Source of the DNA: Leifsonia xyli
GTDB lineage: Bacteria > Actinomycetota > Actinomycetes > Actinomycetales > Microbacteriaceae
DNA length: 64,000 nt
Direction: 5' to 3'
Assembly: GCA_001647635.1 (NCBI GenBank)
Contig: CP014761.1
Span: 2,356,001 to 2,420,000, forward strand
A program made the translations under genes and the position numbers. Numbering within the stretch: position 1 is the stretch's first letter; each line of letters opens with the position of its first letter. Under the pieces are notes generated by a model that had not been told where the DNA came from, ran no database searches, and worked only from the letters and a program-made list of their open reading frames with translations. This document shows positions 16,212-25,598 of this stretch, piece after piece.

Positions 16212-17384
16212 TCAGAGGGACTCGTCTCGGCGGTCCTGTTGTGCGGTCACGACGACCGCGGTGAGGGGGTCGTGGAGGGTGTCGTCGGGAGCGACGCCCA
16301 TGACCTCCTCGACGATGGCTGAGGCATCCGCCTCGTCGAGCAGCCGCTGCAGCTCGACGCTCTGGCTGTCCTCGGGAACGTCGAAGCGGAGGGCCGCGCC
16401 GATCGCCGCGAGCAGGCCATCGGGGACGCCGCCCACGAACTCCGCGTAGTCGGACGCCGGGCCGACGAAGCGGTCGTTGCGGCCCAGCTTGCGGATGGGC
16501 TCGCGGCCGACGCGCGTGACCTCGTCCACGAGGTACGGATTGGCGAAACGGCCGAGGATCTTGGCCCGGTAGGCGGCCAGCTCCTCCTCCGACAGCCCGT
16601 GCTTCGCAGACAGCGCCGCCGACGTCTCGCGCAGCGCGGCCTCGGCGGCCTCGCGCACCTCGGGGATGCCGATCGCCTCGCTGATAGTCGTCGCGCCCTT
16701 CAGGAAGCCCGTGTAGGCGACCGTCGCGTGGCCGGTGTTGACCGTGAACAGCTTGCGCTCGATGTACGGACCCAGCGAGTCCACGAAATGCGCGCCCGGG
16801 ATGCGCGGCTCGTGGCCGCCGAAGGGCGTGCGGTCGACGACCCACTCGTAGAACGTCTCAACGGTCACGTCGATGCCGGCGTCCGGGGCCTGGGCCGGCA
16901 CGATCCGGTCGACGGCGGTGTTCGCGAAGACGGCGCGCGCGCCCAGCTCTTCGCGGGTGTCGTCGTCCGGCAGCCCGTCCATCAGCTCGGCGGCCAGCAG
17001 GTCGGAAGCGCCGATCGCGTTCTCGCACGCCATGACGGCGAGGCGCGGGGCGTCCTCCGCGCGGGCGGCGAGCCCGCGGGCGATCACCGGCGCGACGAAG
17101 CGGAGGATGCGCGGTCCGACCGCCGTCGTGACGACGTCCGCCGTCGCGATCTCGGCGACCAGCGCCTCCTCGTCCGTCGCGCTGTTGATCGCGCGGAACC
17201 CGGTGACCGTCCTGGTCTCCGACTCCTCGCCCACCAGGTGGACGTCGTAGGAGTCGGCGGCGGCCAGCGCGTCGATCAGCTCGGCGTTGACGTCGGCGAA
17301 CACGACCTCGTACCCGGCTTCGTGGAGCAGGAGCCCCACGAAGCCGCGTCCGATGTTGCCCGCACCGAAGTGGACGGCCTTCAC
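16212..17384 (-). CDS. mtlD: Mannitol-1-phosphate 5-dehydrogenase
   Basis: A 390-residue NAD-dependent polyol dehydrogenase converting mannitol 1-phosphate to fructose 6-phosphate. The N-terminus ([20 protein letters not shown]) is the NAD-binding motif unique to MtlD. Later family elements are [12 protein letters not shown], the catalytic-lysine region [20 protein letters not shown] and [20 protein letters not shown]. It is the last gene of the operon; its ATG overlaps the mtlF stop (ATGA) and a strong terminator follows. It takes the product of the mannitol PTS encoded immediately upstream. Confidence 0.96.
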   Translation of the reverse strand: MKAVHFGAGNIGRGFVGLLLHEAGYEVVFADVNAELIDALAAADSYDVHLVGEESETRTVTGFRAINSATDEEALVAEIATADVVTTAVGPRILRFVAPVIARGLAARAEDAPRLAVMACENAIGASDLLAAELMDGLPDDDTREELGARAVFANTAVDRIVPAQAPDAGIDVTVETFYEWVVDRTPFGGHEPRIPGAHFVDSLGPYIERKLFTVNTGHATVAYTGFLKGATTISEAIGIPEVREAAEAALRETSAALSAKHGLSEEELAAYRAKILGRFANPYLVDEVTRVGREPIRKLGRNDRFVGPASDYAEFVGGVPDGLLAAIGAALRFDVPEDSQSVELQRLLDEADASAIVEEVMGVAPDDTLHDPLTAVVVTAQQDRRDESL

Positions 17385-17818
17385 TCGTTCACATCTCCCA
17401 AGAGCGCGTACAGGGTGTCCGCATCCGGAGCCTCCAGCAGCTTCTGCACGTCGTCCTCCTCCGAGAAGAGGATGGCGATCTTCGACAGGATCTCGAGGTG
17501 CTCGTTGTTCTGCCCGGCGATGCCGACGACGAACCGCACCTCCTCGCCGCCCCAGTCGAGCGGCGAGGAGTAGCGGATGAAGGACAGCGCCGACCGCTTG
17601 ATCTCGTCCTTGGACTCGTTGGTGCCGTGCGGGATGGCGAGGCCGTTCCCCATGAAGGTGGAGACGGTGTTCTCGCGGTCCTGCATCGAGTCGACGTAAC
17701 CCGGCTCGACGGCGCCCGCCCTCACGAGCAGCTCACCCGCCTCGCGGATCGCGTCCTCCCGCGTGGTCGCGGAACCCGCCGCCACGACGTTCGCCCGGTC
17801 GAGAATCGTGTCGGTCAT
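17381..17818 (-). CDS. mtlF: Mannitol-specific PTS enzyme IIA
   Basis: A 145-residue EIIA of the mannitol/fructose family. The phosphorylated His is in [20 protein letters not shown], and the second conserved segment is [20 protein letters not shown]. It accepts phosphate from HPr and passes it to the IIB domain of MtlA. It is encoded apart from the IICB protein, as in other Gram-positive mtl operons. ATGA overlaps on both sides (mtlA stop and mtlD start) indicate translational coupling. Confidence 0.95.
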   Translation of the reverse strand: MTDTILDRANVVAAGSATTREDAIREAGELLVRAGAVEPGYVDSMQDRENTVSTFMGNGLAIPHGTNESKDEIKRSALSFIRYSSPLDWGGEEVRFVVGIAGQNNEHLEILSKIAILFSEEDDVQKLLEAPDADTLYALLGDVNE

Positions 17819-19428
17819 TTGTTGGCGTCCTCCGGGGTCTTCTGCTGGTTGGCGACGAGGTCGACGACCTCGTCGTACTTGGGGCTGTTCATGAAGTTGT
17901 CGACCGAGACGTGGAGCGAGTTCGGCGACTGGCCCTTCGCGCGGTCGGTGAGCTCGCGCTGCGTGATGACCAGGTCGGCGGTGCCGTCGAGGTTGCTGAT
18001 GGCCTGGTTGGTCACCGTGACGCCTTCGACGCCGGCCTTCTTCATCTTGTTGCGCAGCACGGACGCGCCCATCGCGCTCGAACCCATCCCAGCGTCGCAC
18101 GCGAAGACGATGTTCTGCACCAGTCGCTTGGTGGCGTCGCCCTCGGCGTCGCCGGTGTCGTGCTCGCCCTCCTGGACCAGGCCCTCGAGGATCGACGACT
18201 CCTTGCCCTTGTTGGCCTCGGTCTGCGCGACGGCGGCGGACAGGTCACCGGCGTTGCCGGCGGCGAGGTCGCGCTTGCGGCTGGCCCGCAGGATGATCGA
18301 CGCGGCGATGAAGGACACGGCGGCCGCGAGCACCACGGAGAGCGTCACGCCCACGAAGCTGTCCGCCGGGGTCTGCAGCAGCACCGCGATGATCGATCCG
18401 GGGGAGGCCGGGGCGCGCAGGCCCGATCCGAAGGTGACGTTGGTGGCGATGCCGGTCATGCCGCCGAGGATGGCCGCGATGATGATGGCCGGCTTCATGA
18501 GCACGTACGGGAAGTAGATCTCGTGGATGCCGCCGACGAACTGGATCAGCGCGGCGCCCGGTGCGCTCGCCTTGGCGATGCCCAGACCGAAGATCGAGTA
18601 CGCGATCAGGATGCCGAAGCCGGGGCCTGGGTTGGCCTCCAGCAGGAACAGGATCGACTTGCCGGTCTGCTGCGCCTGCTCGACGCCCAGCGGGGTGAGC
18701 ACGCCGTGGTTGATGGCGTTGTTGAGGAACAGCACCTTGCCCGGCTCGATCAGGATGCTCGCGAAGGGCAGCAGGTGCGCCGAGACGAGCCAGTTGACCG
18801 CGCCGCCGAGGACCGAGCTCAGCCACTCGACGATCGGCGCGATTCCGAAGAAGGCGGCGATCGAGAGGAGCATGCCGACGATGCCGGCGGAGAAGTTGTT
18901 GACCAGCATCTCGAAGCCGGCCTTGATCTTGCCCTCCCAGAGGCGGTCGACCTGCTTCATGACCCAGGCGGCGCCCGGCCCGAGGATCATGGCGCCGATG
19001 AACATCGGGATGGTCGATCCGACGATCACGCCCATGGTCGCGATCGCGCCCACCACGCCGCCGCGGACGCCGTAGACCATGCGGCCGCCGGTGTTCGCGA
19101 TGAGCAGCGGGAGCAGGTACGTGATCATCGGGCTGACCAGGCCGACGTACTGCTGGAAGGTGTGGCCGCTCGGGTCCTGCGAGAGCACGGTCGCCGCGCC
19201 CTGCCAGCCGATCTTCGCCTGGTCGCCGAAGCCGCCGAGGATCGGGCTGATCGCCCATCCCGTGTTCTGCAGCCATCCGGTCGCGATGAACAGGGCCGTG
19301 ATGAACCCCCACGCGATGAACGCGGGGATGTTCGGCATGACCATGTTGGAGAGGAAGGTGCCGAACCGCTGCACGTGGACGCGTGCGCTGCTCGGCTTCT
19401 TCGGCGTCGTCGCTGTCGCCGTCGTCAT
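17815..19428 (-). CDS. mtlA: Mannitol-specific PTS enzyme IICB
   Basis: A 537-residue permease starting at the ATG behind AAAGAGG. The IIC domain (residues ~15-350) has the family sequences NIPAFIAWGFITALFIATGW, GGRMVYGVRGGVVGAIATMG and GGIHEIYFPYVLMKPAIIIA, which includes the G-G-I-H-E-I sugar-binding motif. After a charged linker the IIB domain shows the phosphocysteine in VFACDAGMGSSAMGASVL. It takes up mannitol with concomitant phosphorylation. It lies 28 bases after the EI gene and overlaps mtlF. Confidence 0.96.
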   Translation of the reverse strand: MTTATATTPKKPSSARVHVQRFGTFLSNMVMPNIPAFIAWGFITALFIATGWLQNTGWAISPILGGFGDQAKIGWQGAATVLSQDPSGHTFQQYVGLVSPMITYLLPLLIANTGGRMVYGVRGGVVGAIATMGVIVGSTIPMFIGAMILGPGAAWVMKQVDRLWEGKIKAGFEMLVNNFSAGIVGMLLSIAAFFGIAPIVEWLSSVLGGAVNWLVSAHLLPFASILIEPGKVLFLNNAINHGVLTPLGVEQAQQTGKSILFLLEANPGPGFGILIAYSIFGLGIAKASAPGAALIQFVGGIHEIYFPYVLMKPAIIIAAILGGMTGIATNVTFGSGLRAPASPGSIIAVLLQTPADSFVGVTLSVVLAAAVSFIAASIILRASRKRDLAAGNAGDLSAAVAQTEANKGKESSILEGLVQEGEHDTGDAEGDATKRLVQNIVFACDAGMGSSAMGASVLRNKMKKAGVEGVTVTNQAISNLDGTADLVITQRELTDRAKGQSPNSLHVSVDNFMNSPKYDEVVDLVANQQKTPEDANK

Positions 19429-19456
19429 TTCGGTGCCTCTTTCTGGTGTGTCGGGG

Positions 19457-21130
19457 TTAGGAGGTGAACCGCTCGGCGGCCGCGCGGACCGCTTCCCGGG
19501 CTTCGGCCGCGCCATCGGCGGCCAGGGCGGTCTCGGCCAGGGATCGGGCCTGTCCGAGGGTGTAGCGCTTGAGGGAGAGCCGCACGTCGGCGAGGGCCGC
19601 CGGCGACATGGAGAGGGTGGTGGCGCCGAGTCCGACGAGCACCACGGCGAGCAGCGGGTCCGCTGCCGCCTCGCCGCAGATCCCCACCGGCTTGGAGTGC
19701 GCGGCGCCCGCCGCGCCGACCTCGCCGATCAGGCGGAGGACGGCGGGATGCCACGGGTCCTGAAAGCCGGCGACCGAGCCGAGGAGGCGGTCGGCCGCGA
19801 GGGTGTACTGCGTGAGGTCGTTGGTGCCGATGGACGCGAAGTCGGCCACCTGGAGGACGCGGTCGGAGAGCAGCGCGGCCGAGGGCACCTCGACCATCAC
19901 GCCGACCGTCTTGAGCCCGTACTCGCGGCCCAGCTCGGTGAAGTAGCGCGTCTCCTCGACGGTGGACACCATCGGCGCCATGACCCACAGGTCGGCGTCG
20001 GTCTGGGCGTCCGCCTCGGCGAGGGCGGTCAGCTGCTCGCGGAGGATGTCCTCATTGGCGCGCAGCGAGCGCAGACCGCGGAGGCCCAGGGCGGGGTTGT
20101 CCTCGTGGGCGTCGTTGAGGAATTCCAGCGGCTTGTCCGCGCCGGCGTCGAGCACCCGGACGACGACCTTCTGACCGGGGAACGCGCTCAGCAGCTTGAT
20201 GTACTGCTCGCGCTGCTGCTCCACGGTCGGCGCCATGCGCGCATCCAGGAACAGGAACTCGGTGCGGAACAGCCCGACGCCCTCGGCGCCCGCGGCGACC
20301 GCGCCCTCGGCGCCTTCGGCCGAGCCGAGGTTCGCCAGCAGCGGGATGGGCGTGCCGTCCGCGAGGGCGCCCGGCTCGACGCCGCCAGCGAGCGCTGCCG
20401 CGCGCTCGTCGATGCGGCGCTGCGCGTCGGCGCGCTGGTCGTCGGTCGGTGCGACCGTGACCGTGCCGGTGGCCGCATCCACGACGACCTCGTCGCCGTC
20501 GGAAAGCTGGTCCGCCCCGGCGGCGCCGACGACCGCGACGATCGACTTCTCGCGCGCCAGGATCGCGGTGTGCGAGGTCGGTCCGCCCTCCTTGGTCACC
20601 AGCCCGAGCACCTTCGTCAGGTCGAGCAGGGCCGTGTCGGCCGGCGCGAGGTCGTGGGCGACCAGGATGTACGGCTCGTCCGAGTGCGGGACGCCCGGCG
20701 CCGGCTTTCCTTCGAGCGCCGCGACGACCCGCTGCGAGACGTCGTCGAGGTCGCCGGCGCGCTCGCCCATGTAGCCGCCGAGGTCCTTCAGCATGTCGCG
20801 GAACACCGCGAAGCCTTCGAACACGGCGCGCTCGGCGGTCTTGCCGCCGTCGATCCGGGAGGCGACGTCGTCGGCGAGGGTGGAGTCCTCCGCCATCATC
20901 GACTGCGCCTCGAGCACGTCCGCCGCGGTGCCCGTCACGGTAGAGGCGCGTTCACGCAGGTCGGCGGCGACCGCGGCCACCGCCTCCTGGACGCGCGCCT
21001 TCTCCTCGTCGGGCGTGCGCGTGCTCGGCTGGTCGGCCGGCTCGGGCAGCGGGGCCGACATCCGCAGGACGTGCCCGATGGCGACGCCCTGGCCGATGCC
21101 GGCGCCGGTGAGAGTGGACGAATCGCTCAT
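19457..21130 (-). CDS. ptsI: PTS enzyme I (phosphoenolpyruvate-protein phosphotransferase)
   Basis: A 557-residue EI that autophosphorylates from PEP and feeds HPr. The phospho-His domain shows TKEGGPTSHTAILAREK. The PEP-binding barrel has GVGLFRTEFLFLDAR, the MVEVPSAALLSDRV region and SIGTNDLTQYTLAADR, and the conserved Cys is in VGICGEAAADP. It sits two bases after the HPr gene and before mtlA, so the general PTS proteins are produced with the mannitol genes. No other EI is visible in the window. Confidence 0.96.
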   Translation of the reverse strand: MSDSSTLTGAGIGQGVAIGHVLRMSAPLPEPADQPSTRTPDEEKARVQEAVAAVAADLRERASTVTGTAADVLEAQSMMAEDSTLADDVASRIDGGKTAERAVFEGFAVFRDMLKDLGGYMGERAGDLDDVSQRVVAALEGKPAPGVPHSDEPYILVAHDLAPADTALLDLTKVLGLVTKEGGPTSHTAILAREKSIVAVVGAAGADQLSDGDEVVVDAATGTVTVAPTDDQRADAQRRIDERAAALAGGVEPGALADGTPIPLLANLGSAEGAEGAVAAGAEGVGLFRTEFLFLDARMAPTVEQQREQYIKLLSAFPGQKVVVRVLDAGADKPLEFLNDAHEDNPALGLRGLRSLRANEDILREQLTALAEADAQTDADLWVMAPMVSTVEETRYFTELGREYGLKTVGVMVEVPSAALLSDRVLQVADFASIGTNDLTQYTLAADRLLGSVAGFQDPWHPAVLRLIGEVGAAGAAHSKPVGICGEAAADPLLAVVLVGLGATTLSMSPAALADVRLSLKRYTLGQARSLAETALAADGAAEAREAVRAAAERFTS

Positions 21131-21132
21131 GA

Positions 21133-21399
21133 TCAGGCGTCGTGGTCCGTGGCCAGGATCTCGGCCAGATCGTCGAGGACGGCCTCGCCGTTGTCGGCGT
21201 CGGTGGTGAGCACGATCTTGTCGCCGTGGTCGATGCCCAGTGAGATCACACCGAGGATGCTGCCGGCGTCGACGGTCTTGCCGCCCTCCTTCGTCAGCTT
21301 CACTTTCGCGCCCGAGCCGTTGACCGCCTCGACGAAGAGCTTCGCCGGGCGGGCGTGCAGCCCGTGCGCCGATCCGACGGTGATGATCCGTTCAGCCAT
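21133..21399 (-). CDS. ptsH: PTS phosphocarrier protein HPr
   Basis: An 88-residue HPr. I chose the second of two closely spaced ATG codons (21399, not 21405): GGAG is then nine bases upstream, and the phosphorylated histidine becomes residue 15 (GLHARPAK), as in classical HPr. The regulatory serine region follows at residue 47 (DAGSILGVISLG). It carries phosphate from EI to the EIIA proteins. It stands between a small IIB-like gene and the EI gene in the mannitol operon. Confidence 0.93.
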   Translation of the reverse strand: MAERIITVGSAHGLHARPAKLFVEAVNGSGAKVKLTKEGGKTVDAGSILGVISLGIDHGDKIVLTTDADNGEAVLDDLAEILATDHDA

Positions 21400-21447
21400 G
21401 GTCATGATCTCCTTCGCTCCGTGCCGGCCGAGTGGCCGCTGTGTCTC

Positions 21448-21756
21448 TCATAGTGTCGTCGCCTTGGCGCTGAGGGCCAGGTCCAGCGCGCGCTCGCCGT
21501 CGAGGGCCGCGGGGGAGACGGGAGGCAGCACGGCCACGGCCGTGCCGGTGGCGGCGGCGCGTTCGCGCAGTCCGGGGACGGCGTACTCGAGGTGCGCGCC
21601 GACGAGGACGACGTCCACGCCGTCCAGGGAGTCCAGCTGGCTGGCGCTTCCGGGCTCGACCTCGACGATCGTCCCGCGCGTCCGGGCGGCGCTGCGCAGC
21701 TTGACGGCCACGAAGGTGCTGGACGCGCCGGCGCCGCAAACGACCACGATCCTCAT
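21448..21756 (-). CDS. PTS IIB-like protein (lactose/cellobiose type fold)
   Basis: A 102-residue protein opening with MRIVVVCGAGASSTFVAVKL, the P-loop-like phosphocysteine site (Cys7) of small IIB proteins. A typical second half follows (VDVVLVGAHLEYAVPGL). No IIC or IIA of the lactose/cellobiose class is nearby. It is the first gene of the mannitol operon, 48 bases before HPr and divergent from the PRD activator. It may serve a permease elsewhere or take part in regulating the operon; this is inference. Confidence 0.75.
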   Translation of the reverse strand: MRIVVVCGAGASSTFVAVKLRSAARTRGTIVEVEPGSASQLDSLDGVDVVLVGAHLEYAVPGLRERAAATGTAVAVLPPVSPAALDGERALDLALSAKATTL

Positions 21757-21917
21757 CGATCTTGCCTTTCCGGGGTGGAGCTCATGGGACGTCGATCATG
21801 GTCCCTCCGGCCGCAGGGGCGGTTCCAGCAGCGTTTCTTCCGGGGGTGCGGAAAGATTGGCGGAACTCCCGGCCGCAGCCCGGCGGGGTGGTTGACTCGT
21901 CTCGGAAGGTGGTCGCG

Positions 21918-23822
21918 GTGGCGCTCTCGGCGAAGCAGACGAGGATGCTCGACATCCTCGCGCGCCGTGCTGCCTGGGTGACGGCGGGCGAGCTCGCGCG
22001 CGACATCGGCGTGACGACCCGCAGCATCCGGTCGTACGCCGCCGCGCTCGGCGAGCTGGTCGAGTCGGGGCCGAGCGGTTACCGGGTCAAGACCGACGCG
22101 TACGCCGCCTTCCTGGCCGGCGACGGCACCTCGGAGGCGGGCACCGCCGGGTCGCCGCAGGAACGGCTGGTCTTCCTGGTCCGACGCCTGCTCGACGAAC
22201 CCGAGGGCGTGGATGTGTACGAGACCGCCGAGAGCCTGTTCGTCTCCGACTCCACCATCGAGTCCGACCTGACCCGGATGCGCGGCCTGCTGGCCGGCAC
22301 CGAACTGTCCCTGGAGCGGCACGGCGGCACGGTGCAGCTGCTCGGGCCGGAGATCGCGCGGAGGAAGCTCCTCTCGCGGCTCTTCCGCGACGAGATGCGG
22401 CAGAGCGTGGTGGACGTGGCGCGCATCCAGGAGGCCTTCGGCTCGCAGGGGCTGGCCGAGTTCAAGTCCGACCTGGTGGCGATGCTGGACGCGCGGGGCT
22501 TCTTCGTCAACGAGTACGGCATCAACGACGTGCTGCTCCACATGGCGGTCGCCCTCGACCGGGTCGCGAAGGACCGCGTGCTGCCGACGGTCGAAGAGCC
22601 GGAGGCGAGTGAGACCATCCGCTCGCTCGCGCGCGACCTCGGCGAGCTGATCGCGCGGCATTTCGGCACCGCCCTCGACCCGACCGAGCTGCGCTACCTC
22701 GCCATCCTGATGCGGACGCGCGTGATCGCGCCCGGCGCCGGACGCGACACGGTCGCGGAGTTCGTCAGCCCCGCCGACCTGGAGGTGGTCCGCGGCATCA
22801 TCGACCGCGCCTCCACCGAGTACCTGGTCGATCTGCACGACGAGGACTTCATCGTGCGGCTGACCCTGCACGTCCAGAACCTGATCGCCCGGGCGCACGA
22901 GAACTCGTACTCGCGCAACCCGCTCACCCGCTCCATCAAGAGCTCGTACCCGATGATCTACGAGCTGGCCGTGTACATCGCGAGCCGGCTGCAGGCGGCC
23001 GAGGGGATCGCCGTCAACGACGACGAGATCGCCTACATCGCGATGCACGTCGGCGCCTACCTGGAGCAGCAGTCGCGGCGGCGGGATGCGGTCACCTGCG
23101 CGGTCGTGTGTCCCAACTACTACGACATGCACATCCTGCTGCGCGAGCGGCTCGAGAGCACGCTCGGCGACGAACTCGACATCACCAGCGTCATCACCTC
23201 CACCGACGCCGACTGGGACGCGATCGACGCCGATCTGGTACTCACGACGATCGACCCGCTGGTCCGGCGCGAGAACACGGTCATCGTGCAGCCGTTCCTG
23301 ACCGAGACGGATGTGGAGCACGTGCGGCAGGCCGCCTCCCGCATCCGCCGCCAGCGTCATCGGGCGCGCATCAAGAGCGAGCTGCTGGAGTACTTCGACG
23401 AGAGCCTGTTCCTGCGCAACTTCTACGCGCGCGACCCGATCACGATGATCCGCGCCCTCGGCGACCGGATGATCGCGGCCGGCGCGATCGACCAGGAGTA
23501 CGTGGATCAGACGGTCGAGCGCGAACAGATGTCGTCGACCGCGTTCACCGACTCGCTGGCGGTTCCGCACTCGATGACGATGAGCGCGAAGCGCACGGCG
23601 ATCGCGATCGTCGTCAACGACACCGCGATCGACTGGGGTGATGCGCGGGTGAACGTCATCGCGTTCATCGCCTTCTCGGCGGAGGGACGCGCATCCTTCC
23701 AGACCGTCTTCGACCAGTTCGTCGAGGTCTTCTCCGACCGCGACGCCGTGCTCGCCCTCATCCGCCGCGCCGACACCTTCACGGCCTTCATCGACGAGCT
23801 CGTCCGCATGATCGACGCCTGA
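21918..23822 (+). CDS. mtlR: PRD-containing mannitol operon activator (MtlR/BglG type)
   Basis: The GTG at 21918, eight bases after GGAAGG, gives 634 residues; the frame is open further upstream. Domains in order are an N-terminal HTH (AGELARDIGVTTRSIRSYAA), a second HTH region (SLFVSDSTIESDLTRMRG) and two PTS regulation domains with conserved His (LLHMAVALDRV and LIARHF; LTLHVQNLIARAHENS and YIAMHVGAYLE). A IIB-like domain with Cys398 (VVCPNYYDMH) and a IIA-like domain with His551 (LAVPHSM) follow. Phosphorylation of these domains by PTS proteins would set activity. It is divergent from the mannitol PTS operon, its likely target. Confidence 0.88.
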   Translation: MALSAKQTRMLDILARRAAWVTAGELARDIGVTTRSIRSYAAALGELVESGPSGYRVKTDAYAAFLAGDGTSEAGTAGSPQERLVFLVRRLLDEPEGVDVYETAESLFVSDSTIESDLTRMRGLLAGTELSLERHGGTVQLLGPEIARRKLLSRLFRDEMRQSVVDVARIQEAFGSQGLAEFKSDLVAMLDARGFFVNEYGINDVLLHMAVALDRVAKDRVLPTVEEPEASETIRSLARDLGELIARHFGTALDPTELRYLAILMRTRVIAPGAGRDTVAEFVSPADLEVVRGIIDRASTEYLVDLHDEDFIVRLTLHVQNLIARAHENSYSRNPLTRSIKSSYPMIYELAVYIASRLQAAEGIAVNDDEIAYIAMHVGAYLEQQSRRRDAVTCAVVCPNYYDMHILLRERLESTLGDELDITSVITSTDADWDAIDADLVLTTIDPLVRRENTVIVQPFLTETDVEHVRQAASRIRRQRHRARIKSELLEYFDESLFLRNFYARDPITMIRALGDRMIAAGAIDQEYVDQTVEREQMSSTAFTDSLAVPHSMTMSAKRTAIAIVVNDTAIDWGDARVNVIAFIAFSAEGRASFQTVFDQFVEVFSDRDAVLALIRRADTFTAFIDELVRMIDA

Positions 23823-23832
23823 CACACCCCCC

Positions 23833-23886
23833 AGTACGCAAAGAGTGCACGCCGACCGGGTGGTCAGCGTGCACTCTTCGCGTACT
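23833..23886. terminator. Long hairpin between convergent genes
   Basis: AGTACGC-A-AAGAGTGCACGC (23833-23852) pairs with GCGTGCACTCTT-C-GCGTACT (23867-23886), a 19-bp stem with one A/C mismatch and a 14-base loop. It starts 11 bases after the mtlR stop and lies before the convergent lipoprotein gene end. It lacks a T-run, so it probably acts as a bidirectional factor-assisted terminator. Confidence 0.65.
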
Positions 23887-23913
23887 CGACGGCGGGGCGT
23901 CGAGCGGGTGGTG

Positions 23914-24360
23914 TCAGTTGGCGGTGACGGCGTAGGTGACCGAGACGCCGGGAGTCTTCACCGCGACGGTGTACTTGTCGTTGGTGAAGACGGCGGCGGA
24001 GTCGGTGGCGCCGGCCTGCTCGGTGTAGCCCTTGTCCTTCAGCGCGGACGTGGCGTCGGCGAAGCCGTTCTTGCCCGACGGCTGAACGGTGACCGACCAG
24101 CCGTTGTCCTTGTCGCCGCGGGCCACCACGACGGTGCCCTCGACGAGCGGGACATCGCTCTTCGGGAAGTCGGCGGGGAGCTCCTCGGACGTCTGGCCCG
24201 AGTCCGAGCCTGCGTCAGCGGTGGCCTTGGACGAGGAGGACGACCCCGGCGTCTGCGGGGTGACGTAGTTGCCGTTGCCGTTGGACGAGCAGCCGGCCAG
24301 CGTGGCGATAGTCAGGGCCGCGACGATGGCGGCCGGAACGAACGGATTACGTGTGCGCAT
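23914..24360 (-). CDS. Putative lipoprotein, unknown function
   Basis: A 148-residue exported protein with a basic start (MRTRNPFVP), a hydrophobic stretch and a lipobox, LAGC, at about residues 21-24. A Ser/Gly/Asn-rich linker and a small C-terminal domain follow, with VVVARGDKDNGWSVTVQPSG and a beta-strand pattern (AAVFTNDKYTVAVKT). It should be lipid-anchored on the outer face of the membrane. I recognise no family. It is a single gene, convergent with mtlR. Confidence 0.72.
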   Translation of the reverse strand: MRTRNPFVPAAIVAALTIATLAGCSSNGNGNYVTPQTPGSSSSSKATADAGSDSGQTSEELPADFPKSDVPLVEGTVVVARGDKDNGWSVTVQPSGKNGFADATSALKDKGYTEQAGATDSAAVFTNDKYTVAVKTPGVSVTYAVTAN

Positions 24361-24457
24361 GTTGATTCCTAGTGCTGTATGAGGTGCGGTATCGCAACCA
24401 CTCAGCCTACTCGGCGATGTGCTCCCGCGCGGGACAGTGCCTGCACGGAATTCTCGT

Positions 24458-25135
24458 TCAGCCCAGGAGCAGCTGGCTCAGCTGGTCGGCCGAATGCACG
24501 ACCGCGATCGCGCCCGCAGCCTCGGCCGGGGAGCCGTAGCCCCATTCGACGAGGATGGTCGGCAGCCCGTGCGCGCCCGCGCCCTCGACGTCGTACGCCC
24601 GGTCCCCGACCATCACGGTGTGGTCGAGGTCGACGCCGCGCTCGCCGAGGCGTCGCAGGGCCTCGGCCACCACGTCCGCCTTCGCGCTGCGGCTCTCGTC
24701 CTCGGTCGCGCCCGTGATGACGTCGAAGTACTTCGCGAGGCCGAAGTGCTCGAGGATGCGCGTGGCCTGGATCTCGGGCTTGCTCGTCGCCAGCGCGATC
24801 GGGATGCCGGACGCGTGGACACGCTCCAGCAGGCCGCGGATGCCGGGGAAGACGGCCGAGTCGAGCGCGCCGTGCTCGGCGTAGTCCGCGCGGTAGACCG
24901 CGAGCGCCTCTCGGGCCTCGGGCTCGGTCATGCCGCCGAACTTCTCGAGCGAGTCGAGCAGCGGCGGCCCGACGTACTCGAGCAGCTGGGCGGGGGTCGG
25001 CACGGGTCGGCCCAGCGTCGCGAACATGCGGGCGAGCGAGGAGGTGATGCCGGGGGCGGAGTCGGTGAGGGTGCCGTCGAGGTCGAACAGGATGCAGGTC
25101 CAGGTGCGGGTGACGGTGGGGGTCGGGTTGGTCAT
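24458..25135 (-). CDS. HAD-superfamily phosphatase (phosphoglycolate phosphatase-like)
   Basis: A 225-residue HAD subfamily IA hydrolase from the ATG at 25135. Motif I is ILFDLDGTLTDSAPGI with the nucleophilic Asp, motif II is ALATSKPE, motif III is the Lys in SAKADVVAEAL, and motif IV is MVGDRAYDVEGAGAHGLPTI. The cap lies between residues ~25 and 95 and has GPPLLDSLEKF. These features match Gph-like enzymes of the 5'-nucleotidase/phosphoglycolate group. The substrate cannot be fixed. It is separate from its neighbours by about 40-100 bases. Confidence 0.88.
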   Translation of the reverse strand: MTNPTPTVTRTWTCILFDLDGTLTDSAPGITSSLARMFATLGRPVPTPAQLLEYVGPPLLDSLEKFGGMTEPEAREALAVYRADYAEHGALDSAVFPGIRGLLERVHASGIPIALATSKPEIQATRILEHFGLAKYFDVITGATEDESRSAKADVVAEALRRLGERGVDLDHTVMVGDRAYDVEGAGAHGLPTILVEWGYGSPAEAAGAIAVVHSADQLSQLLLG

Positions 25136-25172
25136 AGCGGTCCTACTGTATGTCAGGTATCTGGAGCCCGGG

Positions 25173-25598
25173 TCAGCGCTCGCTGAGGGCGGACTCGATG
25201 TGGGAGCGCGCGACCACCATGGTGTGCTCCGCTCCCGGGTCGAACTGCACGGCCACGAAGTCGGCGGTGCGGATGAACCCGAGCGCCTCCAGCGCGGGCA
25301 CGATGACGGCCTGGACGCGGGCGCCCTCGCCCTCCGCGGTCTGCGCGACGGCAGCACGGAGCGCGTTCATCGATGTGAAGAGCGGCAGCACCGCCTCGCC
25401 GGTGGTGGAGCTGATCGTGCGGAGGCGCGTGTCCTGCGGGGTGGACCCGGTCACATCCACGACCAGGCCGCCCTTGGTCGCGGCGGCGAGCAGCGCATCC
25501 AGGTTCTCGAGGGTCGGCTCGGCGGTGATCGCCGCGAGGGCCTTCTTGACGGGGCCGTTCTCATAGCTCTGCGGGAAGCGCGGTGCGGGGCGGGCCAT
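25173..25598 (-). CDS. SseB family protein
   Basis: A 141-residue protein with the SseB N-terminal domain. The helix KALAAITAEPTLENLDALLA and the strand GGLVVDVT precede RISSTTGEAVLPLFTSMNAL-type sequence (TISSTTGEAVLPLFTSMNAL). The C-terminal half is a second alpha/beta unit ending HTMVVARSHIESALSER. The family's biochemical role is unclear, though in enterics SseB was linked to serine sensitivity. Its ATG shares one base with the nucS stop codon (TGATG), so the two genes are co-transcribed. Confidence 0.78.
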   Translation of the reverse strand: MARPAPRFPQSYENGPVKKALAAITAEPTLENLDALLAAATKGGLVVDVTGSTPQDTRLRTISSTTGEAVLPLFTSMNALRAAVAQTAEGEGARVQAVIVPALEALGFIRTADFVAVQFDPGAEHTMVVARSHIESALSER

